From Streptomyces kurssanovii (GTDB taxonomy: Bacteria; Actinomycetota; Actinomycetes; Streptomycetales; Streptomycetaceae), in assembly GCF_014649695.1 (NCBI RefSeq), contig NZ_BMTN01000003.1, positions 186,001 through 250,000 on the forward strand: 64,000 nt of DNA. The letters run 5' to 3'. A program made the position numbers and the translations under genes. Under the pieces are notes generated by a model, which worked only from the letters and a program-made list of their open reading frames with translations, had not been told where the DNA came from and did no database searches. Positions within the stretch are counted from its first letter, which is position 1. Every line of letters begins with the position of its first letter. Positions 1-9,576 of the stretch are shown piece by piece.

Positions 1-981
1 CGTGCCGAGGTGCTGCACCAGCCGCGCCGCGCCGCTGAACCACAGGGTGTGGAAGGCCTCGAGGGGGTCGGTGAAGTCGGGGTCGGTCTCCTCGACGTAC
101 GCCCCGGCCTCCGCCAGCGCGCCCACGGCCCGCCGTACCGCCGCGGCGACGGCGGGCCGTACCGCGACCTGGCCGCCGAGCGACGGCGAGTACGCGATCC
201 GCAGGCCTTTGACGCCCTCGGCGAGGCCCGCGGCCACCGAGGACGAGGGGCCCAGGTGGGACCAGTCGCGCCAGTCCTCGCCGGTGATCACGTCGAGCAT
301 CAGTGCCGCGTCCGCGGCGTCCCGTGTCAGCGGCCCGACGTGGGCCAGCGTCCCGAAGGGGCTCGACGGATACATCGGCACCCGCCCGTACGTCGGTTTG
401 AGCCCGAAGACACCACAGAAGGACGCCGGGATACGGACCGAGCCGCCGCCGTCCGTGCCGAGCGACAGCGCGCCCGCGCCCAGCGCGACGGCCGCCGCGC
501 TCCCGCCGCTGGAGCCGCCCGCGGTGCGCGACGGGTCCAGCGGGTTGCGGGTCACCCCGTGCCTGGGTGAGTCGGTGACGCCCTTCCAGCCGAACTCGGG
601 GGTCGTCGTCTTGCCGAGGAACACCGCGTTGTGGGCGCGCAGCCGGGCGACCGACGGCGCGTCCTCGTCCCACGAGCCGTCGCTGCCGATGGTCCACGAG
701 CCGCGCAGCGTGGGACCGCCGCGCTGCAGCAGGATGTCCTTCACTGTGACGGGCACCCCGTCCAGCAGGCCCTCCGGCTCCCCGTGGTGCCATCGCCGCG
801 CCGACGCCTCCGCCTGGGCCATGGCCTCCTCCGCGTCGACCCGGACGAAGGCGTTGACCTGCGGTTCCGTCTCCTCGATCCGTTCCAGTGCCGCGCGGGT
901 CGCCTCGACGGGGGAGAAGTCGCCCTTTCGGTAGCCGGCCAGCAGTCGACGTGCGGTGAGGTCAGTCAGGCGAGTCGTCAT
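1..981 (-). CDS. Amidase signature family enzyme, 3' end outside the window
   Basis: Hydrolyses an amide or carbamoyl substrate that cannot be told from sequence. Reading leftward from ATG 981 gives an N-terminus MTTRLTDLTARRLLAGYRKG and then the glycine/serine-rich amidase signature NPLDPSRTAGGSSGGSAAAV near residues 139-158, which carries the serines of the Ser-cisSer-Lys triad. A VTVKD segment upstream supplies the catalytic lysine. The gene is open to the left edge (327 codons seen), so its end is unknown. Its start overlaps the 3' end of the D-2-hydroxyacid dehydrogenase gene by 20 bp, so the two are probably one transcript. The first 120 residues and signature fit the AtzF/GatA fold well; GatA itself is unlikely because no gatC or gatB is adjacent. 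Confidence 0.9.
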   Translation of the reverse strand, partial: MTTRLTDLTARRLLAGYRKGDFSPVEATRAALERIEETEPQVNAFVRVDAEEAMAQAEASARRWHHGEPEGLLDGVPVTVKDILLQRGGPTLRGSWTIGSDGSWDEDAPSVARLRAHNAVFLGKTTTPEFGWKGVTDSPRHGVTRNPLDPSRTAGGSSGGSAAAVALGAGALSLGTDGGGSVRIPASFCGVFGLKPTYGRVPMYPSSPFGTLAHVGPLTRDAADAALMLDVITGEDWRDWSHLGPSSSVAAGLAEGVKGLRIAYSPSLGGQVAVRPAVAAAVRRAVGALAEAGAYVEETDPDFTDPLEAFHTLWFSGAARLVQHLGT

Positions 982-1924
982 GCATGGGGACGTACCCACG
1001 TTTCTTGTCCACCACGTTCGGAAGGGGCTTTCCGGCGGACCACAGCTCGTACATGTCGACGAACTGTTCCCCGAGCCGGTCGCGCCAGCCGACCGTGTCT
1101 CCGCTCATGTGCGGCGAGACGATCAGGCCCGGCGCGTCCCACAGCGGGCTGTCGGGCAGGAGCGGCTCCTGCTCGAAGACGTCGAGGGCGGCTCCGGCGA
1201 TCCACCGTTTGTCGAGCGCGGCGACCAGGTCGCTCTCGACCACGAGCGGCCCGCGTCCGACGTTCACGAACCGGGCGGAGGGCTGCATCAGGTCGAAGCG
1301 CCGGGCGTCGAACATGCCCCGGGTGTCGTCGGTGAGCGGCGCCGCGCACACCACCCAGTCCGCGCGGGCCAGCAGCGGATCGAGGTCGCGGACGCCGTGG
1401 ATGCCGTCGCGGGGCGTCCGGCCGACCACGGCGGTGCGGATCCCGAGCGCCCTCAGCGTGCGGGAGATCGCCCGGCCGATCGGTCCCGCGCCGACCACCG
1501 CGGCCCGCGTGCCGGCCACCGACAGGCCCTCGCGGTGGCGCCAGTGCCGCTGCCGCTGGAGGTCGAGGGTGCCGGGCAGGTCCTTGGCCATGGCCAGGAC
1601 CAGGGCGGCCACGTATTCGGCGATGGGCACCTCGAAGATCCCGCGGGCGTTGGTCACCACGGTGTCGGATTCGGCCAGTTCCGGGCAGAGCAGCCGGTCC
1701 ACGCCGGCGCTCGGGGTGTGCACCCAGCGCGGCCGCGGGCCGTCGCCCGGCCAGGCCCTGCGGACCGCGTCGGAAGTGAAGTCCCACACCAACAAGGCGT
1801 CGGCGGAAGGAAGTTGGTCGGCGAGAGTGTCCTCGTCCGCGTAGGCCACACGGACCTTTCCGGTCAGCCGTCCGAGCCGCGGCAGGGGATCGGCGGCCAG
1901 TACGAGAAGTTTCGGTTCGGACAT
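962..1924 (-). CDS. D-isomer specific 2-hydroxyacid dehydrogenase
   Basis: NAD(P)-dependent interconversion of a 2-oxoacid and a D-2-hydroxyacid, cytoplasmic. The 320-residue protein has the nucleotide-binding motif VVGAGPIG (GxGxxG) about mid-protein and the catalytic set of the family: Arg in NVGRG, Glu in FEQEP and His in SPHMSG. Length is normal. It starts at ATG 1924 and its last bases overlap the downstream amidase start. It is transcribed away from two racemase-superfamily genes across a 95-bp gap, and the four genes probably serve one small catabolic pathway. The substrate cannot be named. A second, broken copy of this family lies at about 3.6 kb. Confidence 0.9.
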   Translation of the reverse strand: MSEPKLLVLAADPLPRLGRLTGKVRVAYADEDTLADQLPSADALLVWDFTSDAVRRAWPGDGPRPRWVHTPSAGVDRLLCPELAESDTVVTNARGIFEVPIAEYVAALVLAMAKDLPGTLDLQRQRHWRHREGLSVAGTRAAVVGAGPIGRAISRTLRALGIRTAVVGRTPRDGIHGVRDLDPLLARADWVVCAAPLTDDTRGMFDARRFDLMQPSARFVNVGRGPLVVESDLVAALDKRWIAGAALDVFEQEPLLPDSPLWDAPGLIVSPHMSGDTVGWRDRLGEQFVDMYELWSAGKPLPNVVDKKRGYVPMHDDSPD

Positions 1925-2019
1925 CGGGCGGAAACCGCTCCCTCACGTCTGACATGTACGGATTGACCACGCTCGCACCCGAACCTACCGTCGTCAACAA
2001 GACACCGAGGGGGCCTGCG

Positions 2020-2823
2020 ATGGATGTCTCCTTTCTGGGTGGACCGCAGCCGCAGCACGGCGTCGGTGTGGTCGCCCCGTTCGACTTCGCGCTCGACCGT
2101 GAGCTGTGGCGCTGGGTCCCCGACGACGTCTCGCTGCGTCTGACGCGCACCCCCTTCGTGCCCGTCGGGGTCTCCCTCGACCTGGCCCGTCTGGTGAGTG
2201 AGCACGAGACGCTGCGTGAGGCCGTCCGGGCGCTCGGCGCGTCCGAACCCGAGGTCATCGCGTACGCCTGCGCCTCGGGCAGTTTTGTGGGGGGCCTCGC
2301 CGGGGAACGCGCCATGTGCGAGGTGATGAACTCGGCGGGCGAGGTGCCCTCCCTCACCACCTCCGGGGCGCTGCTCCAAGCGCTGGAGGAGCTCGGCGCC
2401 TGCCGGATCGCCCTGGTCACGCCCTACACGGAATCGGTCACCCGCTCACTGGAGGCATATCTGGGAGAAGCTGGAGTGACGGTGACGGGCTGCGCCTTTC
2501 TGGGCCTGACCCGCCACATCTGGAAGGTGCCGTACCGGGCGGTGGTCGACATGGCGAGAACGGCGGTGGTCGGTGCGGCCGACGCGCTGTTCATCAGCTG
2601 CACCAACCTGGCGACGTACGACACGATCCCGCAGTTGGAGGCCGAGCTGAGGATGCCGGTGCTGTCCGCCAACCAGGTGACGATGTGGGCCGCGCTGCGC
2701 GCCATCGGCTCCCGGGCCGTCGGCCCTTACCAGGCCCTTCTCATGGAGCCGGAGGCACTCGCAGGCACGCTGCCGGACGCGCAGCCGGAGCCGCAGCCCG
2801 AAGAACAGGAAGGCTGGACATGA
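2020..2823 (+). CDS. Maleate cis-trans isomerase / arylmalonate decarboxylase family protein, two-cysteine copy
   Basis: Member of the Asp/Glu racemase superfamily (maleate isomerase and arylmalonate decarboxylase branch), which works by cysteine-assisted proton or C-C chemistry on dicarboxylates. The 267-residue protein keeps both expected cysteines, C84 in YACASGSFVGG and C194 in FISCTNLATYD, and ends with the conserved ANQVTMWAALRAI helix. I chose ATG 2020 because GAGGGGG at 2007-2013 is well spaced from it; an in-frame ATG at 1954 has no such site. Its stop overlaps the ATG of the next gene (ATGA), so the two are translationally coupled. Exact reaction unknown. Confidence 0.85.
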   Translation: MDVSFLGGPQPQHGVGVVAPFDFALDRELWRWVPDDVSLRLTRTPFVPVGVSLDLARLVSEHETLREAVRALGASEPEVIAYACASGSFVGGLAGERAMCEVMNSAGEVPSLTTSGALLQALEELGACRIALVTPYTESVTRSLEAYLGEAGVTVTGCAFLGLTRHIWKVPYRAVVDMARTAVVGAADALFISCTNLATYDTIPQLEAELRMPVLSANQVTMWAALRAIGSRAVGPYQALLMEPEALAGTLPDAQPEPQPEEQEGWT

Positions 2824-3539
2824 CGACGGTCGGACTTCTCTACCCGGGACACTCCGCGGAGGACGACTACCCACGGCTCGAGGTCCTGCTGGACAGCGAC
2901 ATCAGGCTGCCCATCATCCACACCGACATCGGCGAGGACGCGCACCGCGTCGACGCGCTGCTGAAGATGGGCTCGCCGGAGCGGCTCGCCGCCGGTGTGG
3001 AGGCGCTGCGGCTGGAGGGGGCCGAGTCGGTGGTGTGGGCGTGCACCAGCGGAAGCTTCGTCCACGGGTGGGAGGGCGCCCACGAGCAGGTGCGGGAGCT
3101 CGCCAAGGTGGCGGGGATGCCCGCCTCCAGCACCTCGTTCGGCTTCGTGCACGCCGTGCGGCACCTGGGCACGCCGCGGGTCGCGATCGCCGCCACCTAT
3201 CCGGCGGACGTCACCGAGTACTTCGCGGCCTTCCTCGAGAAGTCCGGCGCCGTGGTCGTCTCCGGCCGGGACGCCGGCGTCCTGACGGCGGAGGAGGTCG
3301 GCACCTGGGACCGCGAGCAGGTCCTCGAACTCGCCCGTTCGGCCGATCATCCCAACGCGGACGTGGTGCTGATGCCGGACACGGCCCTGCACACCGTCGC
3401 TCACCTGGCCGACCTGGAGGAAGCGCTGGGCAAGCCGGTGCTCACCGCGAACCAGGTGACCGTGTGGGAGGGCCTGCGGCTGGCGGACCGGCGTGCCTGG
3501 GGCGACAAGCTGGGCAGGCTCTTCGCCCGCCCCGACTGA
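2820..3539 (+). CDS. Maleate cis-trans isomerase / arylmalonate decarboxylase family protein, one-cysteine paralogue
   Basis: Paralogue of the preceding gene, 239 residues. It keeps C75 in WACTSGSFVHG and the C-terminal ANQVTVWEGLRLA, but the second catalytic position is changed: where the upstream protein reads FISCTNL this one reads LMPDTAL, with D187 in place of cysteine. The family normally needs two acid/base residues for racemisation or isomerisation, while arylmalonate decarboxylase manages with one, so the pair may form a hetero-oligomer or catalyse different steps. ATG 2820 overlaps the previous stop. A strong hairpin follows at 3557-3600. Confidence 0.85.
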   Translation: MTTVGLLYPGHSAEDDYPRLEVLLDSDIRLPIIHTDIGEDAHRVDALLKMGSPERLAAGVEALRLEGAESVVWACTSGSFVHGWEGAHEQVRELAKVAGMPASSTSFGFVHAVRHLGTPRVAIAATYPADVTEYFAAFLEKSGAVVVSGRDAGVLTAEEVGTWDREQVLELARSADHPNADVVLMPDTALHTVAHLADLEEALGKPVLTANQVTVWEGLRLADRRAWGDKLGRLFARPD

Positions 3540-3556
3540 GCCGCGCGCCCCACGGT

Positions 3557-3600
3557 GACGGCCGGCCGGCGCTTCCCTCCGGGGACGCCGGCCGGCCGTC
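3557..3600 (+). terminator. Hairpin after the racemase-family pair
   Basis: A perfect 15-bp stem (GACGGCCGGCCGGCG pairing with its complement) with a 14-nt loop starts 17 bp after the stop at 3539. There is no T tract, as is common for Streptomyces terminators. Confidence 0.7.
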
Positions 3601-3619
3601 GTACGGGGCTGCCCGCCGG

Positions 3620-3862
3620 TCATGCGGACCGGGCGAGGGCTTCCGGGTGGACCGGATCGGTGAACGGCAGTCCGCGCCCGTACCGCTCCAGCTCGTCCAG
3701 TGCCGCATGCGTCATGCGGCCCAGCTCGTTGCCGAGGGAGCCGGCCACATGCGGGGTGAGCAGCACGTTGGGCAGGTCGTACAGCGGTGAGTCGGTCGGC
3801 AGGACCTCCGGGTCCGTCACGTCGAGGACGGCGTTCAGCCGGCCGCGCTGCAGCGACGTGTT
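3620..3862 (-). pseudogene. C-terminal remnant of a D-2-hydroxyacid dehydrogenase
   Basis: The leftward frame reads LQRGRLNAVLDVTDPEVLP, then SPLYDLPNVLLTPHVAGS and LGNELGRM, ending at a stop at 3620. This is the last ~75 residues of a 2-hydroxyacid dehydrogenase including the catalytic His (TPHVAGS). The nucleotide-binding domain and the Arg and Glu motifs are missing. Upstream of about 3855 the frame continues but no longer resembles the family. It differs from the intact copy at 962-1924, so it is a separate gene that was truncated here. Confidence 0.7.
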
Positions 3863-4049
3863 CAACCTGCACGCCCCCGAGCTGCCGGGACGCGCCGACG
3901 ACCCCGACCTGACATGGGACCGCCGCGTCTCCTCCGTGATCTCCCAGGACAGCTCCGTGCGGGTGCTCGCCACCGGCCCGTCCCTGAAGCTGCGGATCAC
4001 GCCCGGCACGCTGGGGGCCGTGCACAGGGCGGTGGTCCGGACGGTCTGA
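3855..4049 (+). pseudogene. 3' remnant of an unrecognised gene, inverted against the dehydrogenase remnant
   Basis: From about 3855 the rightward frame has Streptomyces-like third-position G/C and reads DVFNLHAPELPGR, later RRVSSVISQDSSVRVLATG and [18 protein letters not shown] before a stop at 4047-4049. The first few residues resemble the NLHAPELP segment of 2-hydroxyacid dehydrogenases, but the rest does not and I do not recognise it. No plausible start precedes it; the only open frame upstream is antisense to the dehydrogenase remnant. I read it as the tail of a disrupted gene. Confidence 0.45.
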
Positions 4050-4098
4050 GCGGGTCCGTCGCCGGTGCGGACCTCCGGGGCCGGGGAATAAACGGAGT

Positions 4099-4147
4099 GG
4101 CCCTCCTGTTGGTCGTCGAGGCTACGTACGACAGACGCAGGAGGGCC
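4099..4147 (+). promoter_or_regulatory. Hairpin enclosing the ribosome binding site of the flavin monooxygenase gene
   Basis: GGCCCTCCTG at 4099-4108 is perfectly complementary to CAGGAGGGCC at 4138-4147. The right arm contains the Shine-Dalgarno AGGAGGG (4139-4145) for GTG 4153. Inside the loop GTCGT (4112-4116) can pair with ACGAC (4128-4132), extending the structure. If the mRNA starts upstream of 4099, the hairpin would hide the RBS. It could also be a DNA operator. No known riboswitch fold is evident. Confidence 0.55.
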
Positions 4148-4152
4148 CAGCG

Positions 4153-5262
4153 GTGAACGCAGACGCAGTGGACGAGATCCGAGGCACGGCGGCCGGGACC
4201 GCCCCCGTACCCCTGTCCGTGCTCGACCTCGTCACCGTCGGCAGCGGGCGCACCGCCACCGACGCGCTGCGCACCAGCGTGGACCTGGCGCGGCTCGGGG
4301 AGAGCCGCGGCTACCACCGGCACTGGGTGGCGGAGCACCACTCCATGCCCGGTGTCGCGTCGTCGTCCCCGGCCGTGATCCTCGCCCACCTCGCCGCCCA
4401 CACCGAGCGCATCCGGCTCGGCTCCGGCGGTGTGATGCTGCCCAACCACGCCCCGCTGGTGATCGCGGAGCAGTTCGGCACCCTGGAGGCGCTCGCCCCG
4501 GGCCGGATCGACCTCGGTCTCGGCCGGGCCCCCGGCACCGACGGCGCGACGGCCGCGGCCCTGCGCCGCACCGACAGGCTGAACGAGGGCGCGGACGACT
4601 TCCCGCAGCAGCTCGCCGAGTTGACCCGCTTCCTGGACGACGACTTCCCCCACGGGCACCCGTACGCCCGCATCCACGCCGTGCCCGGTCCCGTGCAGGC
4701 GACCGCGCCCGGTGGTGTCCAGTCGCCGGCCCGCCCACCGCTGTGGCTGCTCGGTTCCTCCGGTTTCAGCGCACGGCTCGCCGGCGCGCTCGGGCTCCCG
4801 TTCGCCTTCGCGCACCACTTCTCGGCGCAGAACACCGTCCCGGCGCTGGACCTCTACCGCGAGTCCTTCCGCCCGTCCGCGGTGCTCGACGCCCCGTACG
4901 CCCTGATCGGCGTCTCCGCACTCGCCTCCGACGACGAGAAGGAGGCCCGCCGGCAGGTCCTCACCGGAGCGCTGTCCATGGTGCGGCTGCGCACGGGCCG
5001 GCCGGGGCTGATCCCGACGCCGGAGGAGGCGGAGGCGTACGACTTCGCCCCGATGGAGCGCGACGTCGCGGAGAGCTGGCTGCGCAACGTCGTCCACGGG
5101 ACGCCGGACGCCGTCCGTGCCGGACTCGACGACCTCCAGAAGCGCACCGGCGCCGACGAGTTGATGATCACGGCCAACGCGCACGGCGGCGACGCCCGGC
5201 TGCGCAGCTACGAACTCATCGCCGACGCGTACGGACTTCCGGCCGCGCCGGTTCCTTCCTGA
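4153..5262 (+). CDS. LLM-class flavin-dependent oxidoreductase (luciferase-like monooxygenase)
   Basis: Flavin-dependent monooxygenase of the bacterial-luciferase-like superfamily, group 1 (YvbT/MsnO8-like), using FMNH2 and O2 on an unknown substrate. The 369-residue TIM-barrel protein has the family motifs [39 protein letters not shown] and [13 protein letters not shown] in the usual N-terminal order. The GTG start at 4153 follows AGGAGGG by 7 nt. It is a single-gene unit: remnants lie upstream and an intrinsic terminator downstream. Translation may be limited by the 4099-4147 hairpin. Confidence 0.92.
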   Translation: MNADAVDEIRGTAAGTAPVPLSVLDLVTVGSGRTATDALRTSVDLARLGESRGYHRHWVAEHHSMPGVASSSPAVILAHLAAHTERIRLGSGGVMLPNHAPLVIAEQFGTLEALAPGRIDLGLGRAPGTDGATAAALRRTDRLNEGADDFPQQLAELTRFLDDDFPHGHPYARIHAVPGPVQATAPGGVQSPARPPLWLLGSSGFSARLAGALGLPFAFAHHFSAQNTVPALDLYRESFRPSAVLDAPYALIGVSALASDDEKEARRQVLTGALSMVRLRTGRPGLIPTPEEAEAYDFAPMERDVAESWLRNVVHGTPDAVRAGLDDLQKRTGADELMITANAHGGDARLRSYELIADAYGLPAAPVPS

Positions 5263-5294
5263 GCCATTCGGGAGTGGCTCATTAACGGGGCCTT

Positions 5295-5329
5295 AAACCG
5301 CTCGTCACCCACGGTGGCGAGCGGTTTTT
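5295..5329 (+). terminator. Intrinsic terminator after the flavin oxidoreductase
   Basis: AAACCGCTCG-T-CACC pairs with GGTG-G-CGAGCGGTTT around a 3-nt loop, followed by two more T residues. It is one of the few canonical U-tailed terminators in the window. A shorter hairpin (GAGCCA/TGGCTC) overlaps the stop codon just before it. Confidence 0.88.
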
Positions 5330-5370
5330 CGCAACGGGTGCAGGTCTCTGACAGGTGCTTTCTGGCTCAA

Positions 5371-5430
5371 ATTGGTCTAGTCCTCATTTGGTGCAGACCA
5401 TTGACGCGGGCTTCGGGCGGCGGCTATCAC
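5371..5430 (+). promoter_or_regulatory. Chitinase promoter with two DasR (dre)-like direct repeats
   Basis: ATTGGTCTAGTCCTCA (5371-5386) and TTTGGTGCAGACCATT (5387-5402) are adjacent copies of the direct repeat known from Streptomyces chitinase promoters and resemble the DasR dre consensus ACTGGTCTAGACCACT. They abut a -35 TTGACG (5401-5406) and, 18 bp on, a -10 TATCAC (5425-5430). GTG 5473 follows. This arrangement fits repression by DasR relieved by glucosamine-6-phosphate. Confidence 0.75.
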
Positions 5431-5472
5431 TGCTCCAACTCCTGTATCACGCACCCCCCTCGGAGGCCGCAC

Positions 5473-7179
<1,707 letters not shown>

Positions 7180-7205
7180 GCCGACCGTCTCCCCACCACA
7201 TATCC

Positions 7206-7237
7206 GATCCCCCACGGCCCGGCGGCCGTGGGGGATC
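7206..7237. terminator. Bidirectional hairpin between convergent genes
   Basis: GATCCCCCACGGCC pairs perfectly with its complement over 14 bp around a 4-nt loop. It lies between the chitinase stop (7179) and the convergent GGDEF-EAL stop (7353) and can serve both. Confidence 0.75.
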
Positions 7238-7352
7238 CCCGTGTCCGTTCCGTGGCACCCCCGGCGGCCGTGAGCGGCGGGGGCGCCGTCCCTCGGCCCG
7301 CCTTCCGGCCGGGACGCCGTCCCTCAACCCGCCTTCCGGCCGGACGCCGTCC

Positions 7353-9185
7353 CTAGCCCGGTGCCGTCGCCGGGTGAGGGCAGGGTCCCGCGCCCAGCAT
7401 CTCCGCGATGCGGTCCGGGCCGACCGCGCGTGAGTAGAGCCAGCCCTGACCCGTGTCGCAGCCGATCCGGCGCAGGCGGGACGCCTGGCCCGAGGTCTCC
7501 ACGCACTCCGCGGTGACGGTCAGGCCCAGCCGGTGCGCCAGTTCCACCAAGGCCTGGACGATCGTCTCGTCGGCCGGGTTGGCGTGGGCCTCGTCCTGGA
7601 AGCCGCGGACAAACGTTCCGTCGAGCTTCAGTACGGATACCGGCAGCCGGCTCAGATACGCGAGGTTGGAATAGCCGGTACCGAAGTCGTCGATGGCGAT
7701 GTGCACGCCCATGTCGCTCAGCGCCTGGAGCGCCTGGAGCGGCCGGCCCGCCGAGCCCATCACCGCGGACTCGGTGAGCTCCAACTGCAGGAGATGCGCG
7801 GGAAGGCCCGTCTCCGCGAGGATCTCGGCGACGTCGGCGACCAGGTCGGAGTCCCAGACCTGTCGCACGGCCACGTTGACGCTGACGAACAGCGGCGGGA
7901 CGTCCGGGTGATCGAGCTGCCACTGCCTGGCCTGCCGGCACGCCGTGCGCAGCACCCACTGCCCGAGCTGCACGATCGAGCCGTCCTCCTCCGCGATCGC
8001 GACGAACCGATTCGGCGTGAGCGTGCCGAACCGCGGGTGGTTCCAGCGCACCAGCGCCTCCACGCCCCGCGTCACGCCGTCCGCCATGCCCACCAGCGGC
8101 TGGTACTCGAGGGTGAACTCCCCGCGTTCCACCGCCGGACGCAGCATCGAGGAGAGCGCCTGCCGGGTCATCCGGTGCGCGTTGCGCTCCGGGTCGAAGA
8201 GCGTCCAGCGGGACTTGCCGTCCTCCTTCGCCCAGTACAGCGTCGTGTCCGCGGCCTGCATCAGCCCCGTCGCGCTCGTCCCCGACACGGCCCGCTCCAC
8301 CACACCGATCGACGCGGACACCGACAGCCGCTGGCCCGCCAGGTCGAACGGCTCCTGGAGCGCGGCCAGTACGGACCTGGCGAGGTCGGCGAGCTGCTCC
8401 GTGCCGGTGGAGTCCTCGACGAGGATCGCGAACTCGTCACCGCCGAGCCTGGCGACCAGGTGGCCGCCGCCCCGCCCGGAGCCGCCCGCGTCCGCGCACT
8501 CGGCCAGCCGGGTGGCGACGGCGGCGAGCAGCCGGTCGCCGACGCGGTGCCCGAGGGTGTCGTTGACGGCCTTGAACCCGTCGAGGTCGAGGTAGCACAG
8601 GCCGATCCGGCCGGTGGAGCCCTGATCGTAGGGGGAGGACTCCAGCGCGGCGGTCAGCCGCTCGAAGAACAGCGCCCGGTTGGGCAGCCGGGTCACCGGG
8701 TCGTGCATCTGGAGATGCCGCAGCCTGGCGCGCAGTTCGCGCCGGTCGCTGATGTCCGCGACGGACAGCAGCACGGTGCCGCTGTCGGGGACGGGGGAGA
8801 CGGTCACCTCTGCCCACAGCGCACGCCCGTCCGGGTGCTTGAGGCGGCGGGTGCAGCGGAAACGCGAGCGGCGGCCGCGCAGCACCTCGCGGTACGCGTG
8901 CCAGGTGCGGGCGTCGGAGGCGAGGTCGATGAGGTCGGCCGCGTACCGGTCGCGCAGCTCCACGGGACGGGTGCCCAGCAGGGCGGCGAGCGCCTCGTTG
9001 GCGCTGATCACCAGGCCCTGGTGGTCGACGACGGCCATGGCCAGTTGTGCCGCGTTGAAGGCGGCCCGGTAGTCGCGCAGTTCGGACGACGTCCGGCCGA
9101 AGTCGTGACGCTCCGTGACCGAGGGTCGGATGCTTCCGGGGACTGCGACGCCCGCGGGCCCTTGTCCTTCGGAGGTTCCGCTCAC
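7353..9185 (-). CDS. PAS-GGDEF-EAL protein for cyclic di-GMP turnover
   Basis: Predicted soluble diguanylate cyclase and phosphodiesterase, 610 residues. A PAS-like sensor spans about 35-150 (AVVDHQGLVISANEAL), the GGDEF domain 155-330 with intact RLGGDEF at 247-252 region, and the EAL domain 345-600 with VEALVRWNHP, LELTES and loop-6 DDFGTGYSNLAYL. Both active sites look intact. No RxxD inhibitory site precedes GGDEF. GTG 9185 has GGGAG 6 nt upstream. There are no membrane segments. Domain order and chromosomal neighbourhood resemble S. coelicolor CdgA, a BldD target, but I saw no convincing BldD box, so I leave the symbol blank. Confidence 0.93.
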   Translation of the reverse strand: MSGTSEGQGPAGVAVPGSIRPSVTERHDFGRTSSELRDYRAAFNAAQLAMAVVDHQGLVISANEALAALLGTRPVELRDRYAADLIDLASDARTWHAYREVLRGRRSRFRCTRRLKHPDGRALWAEVTVSPVPDSGTVLLSVADISDRRELRARLRHLQMHDPVTRLPNRALFFERLTAALESSPYDQGSTGRIGLCYLDLDGFKAVNDTLGHRVGDRLLAAVATRLAECADAGGSGRGGGHLVARLGGDEFAILVEDSTGTEQLADLARSVLAALQEPFDLAGQRLSVSASIGVVERAVSGTSATGLMQAADTTLYWAKEDGKSRWTLFDPERNAHRMTRQALSSMLRPAVERGEFTLEYQPLVGMADGVTRGVEALVRWNHPRFGTLTPNRFVAIAEEDGSIVQLGQWVLRTACRQARQWQLDHPDVPPLFVSVNVAVRQVWDSDLVADVAEILAETGLPAHLLQLELTESAVMGSAGRPLQALQALSDMGVHIAIDDFGTGYSNLAYLSRLPVSVLKLDGTFVRGFQDEAHANPADETIVQALVELAHRLGLTVTAECVETSGQASRLRRIGCDTGQGWLYSRAVGPDRIAEMLGAGPCPHPATAPG

Positions 9186-9576
9186 CGCTCACTCCCGCAG
9201 TGCAGTTGTGTCGTACAGGGTCGAACAAATGTGGTCGGGGGACGGCCCGCCAAGGCAGTCGGCGAAGAAATCCAGCAAGAACTCGGGGAAAGTGTGCCGA
9301 TCATAGAGGCAGCGGAGGCGGCCCTTCCAGCGTGACCATCATGCGACAGGGCCTCCAGAGGGAACGGCCGATCGTTTCTGCACGGGTCCCGACCGGCCTC
9401 TGGCGACCTCTGACCGAATGTGACTTTCCGTGAGCCATCGGAGTGTCGCCGGGTCTCGGAGCGGCATCGACCCGGTGTCGGGTCGGTCACCCGAGTGGGG
9501 CACCGGAACAGGGCGAAACATCAGAAAACATCACAAGGTGGGTGACGCAACCTGCATTCCGCAGCCGGAGGTCCAC
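9186..9576. promoter_or_regulatory. Divergent intergenic region, 391 bp
   Basis: Separates the leftward GGDEF-EAL gene from the rightward metalloprotease gene and must hold both promoters. It contains a dyad CACTcccgcAGTG at 9190-9202 near the GGDEF-EAL start and no convincing coding frame. I could not assign -35/-10 pairs confidently. Confidence 0.4.

Noticed and set aside
9186-9430. BldD box upstream of the GGDEF-EAL gene
   Set aside because: The best dyad, CACTcccgcAGTG, does not keep the AC-C-W-G-GT spacing of the BldD consensus.
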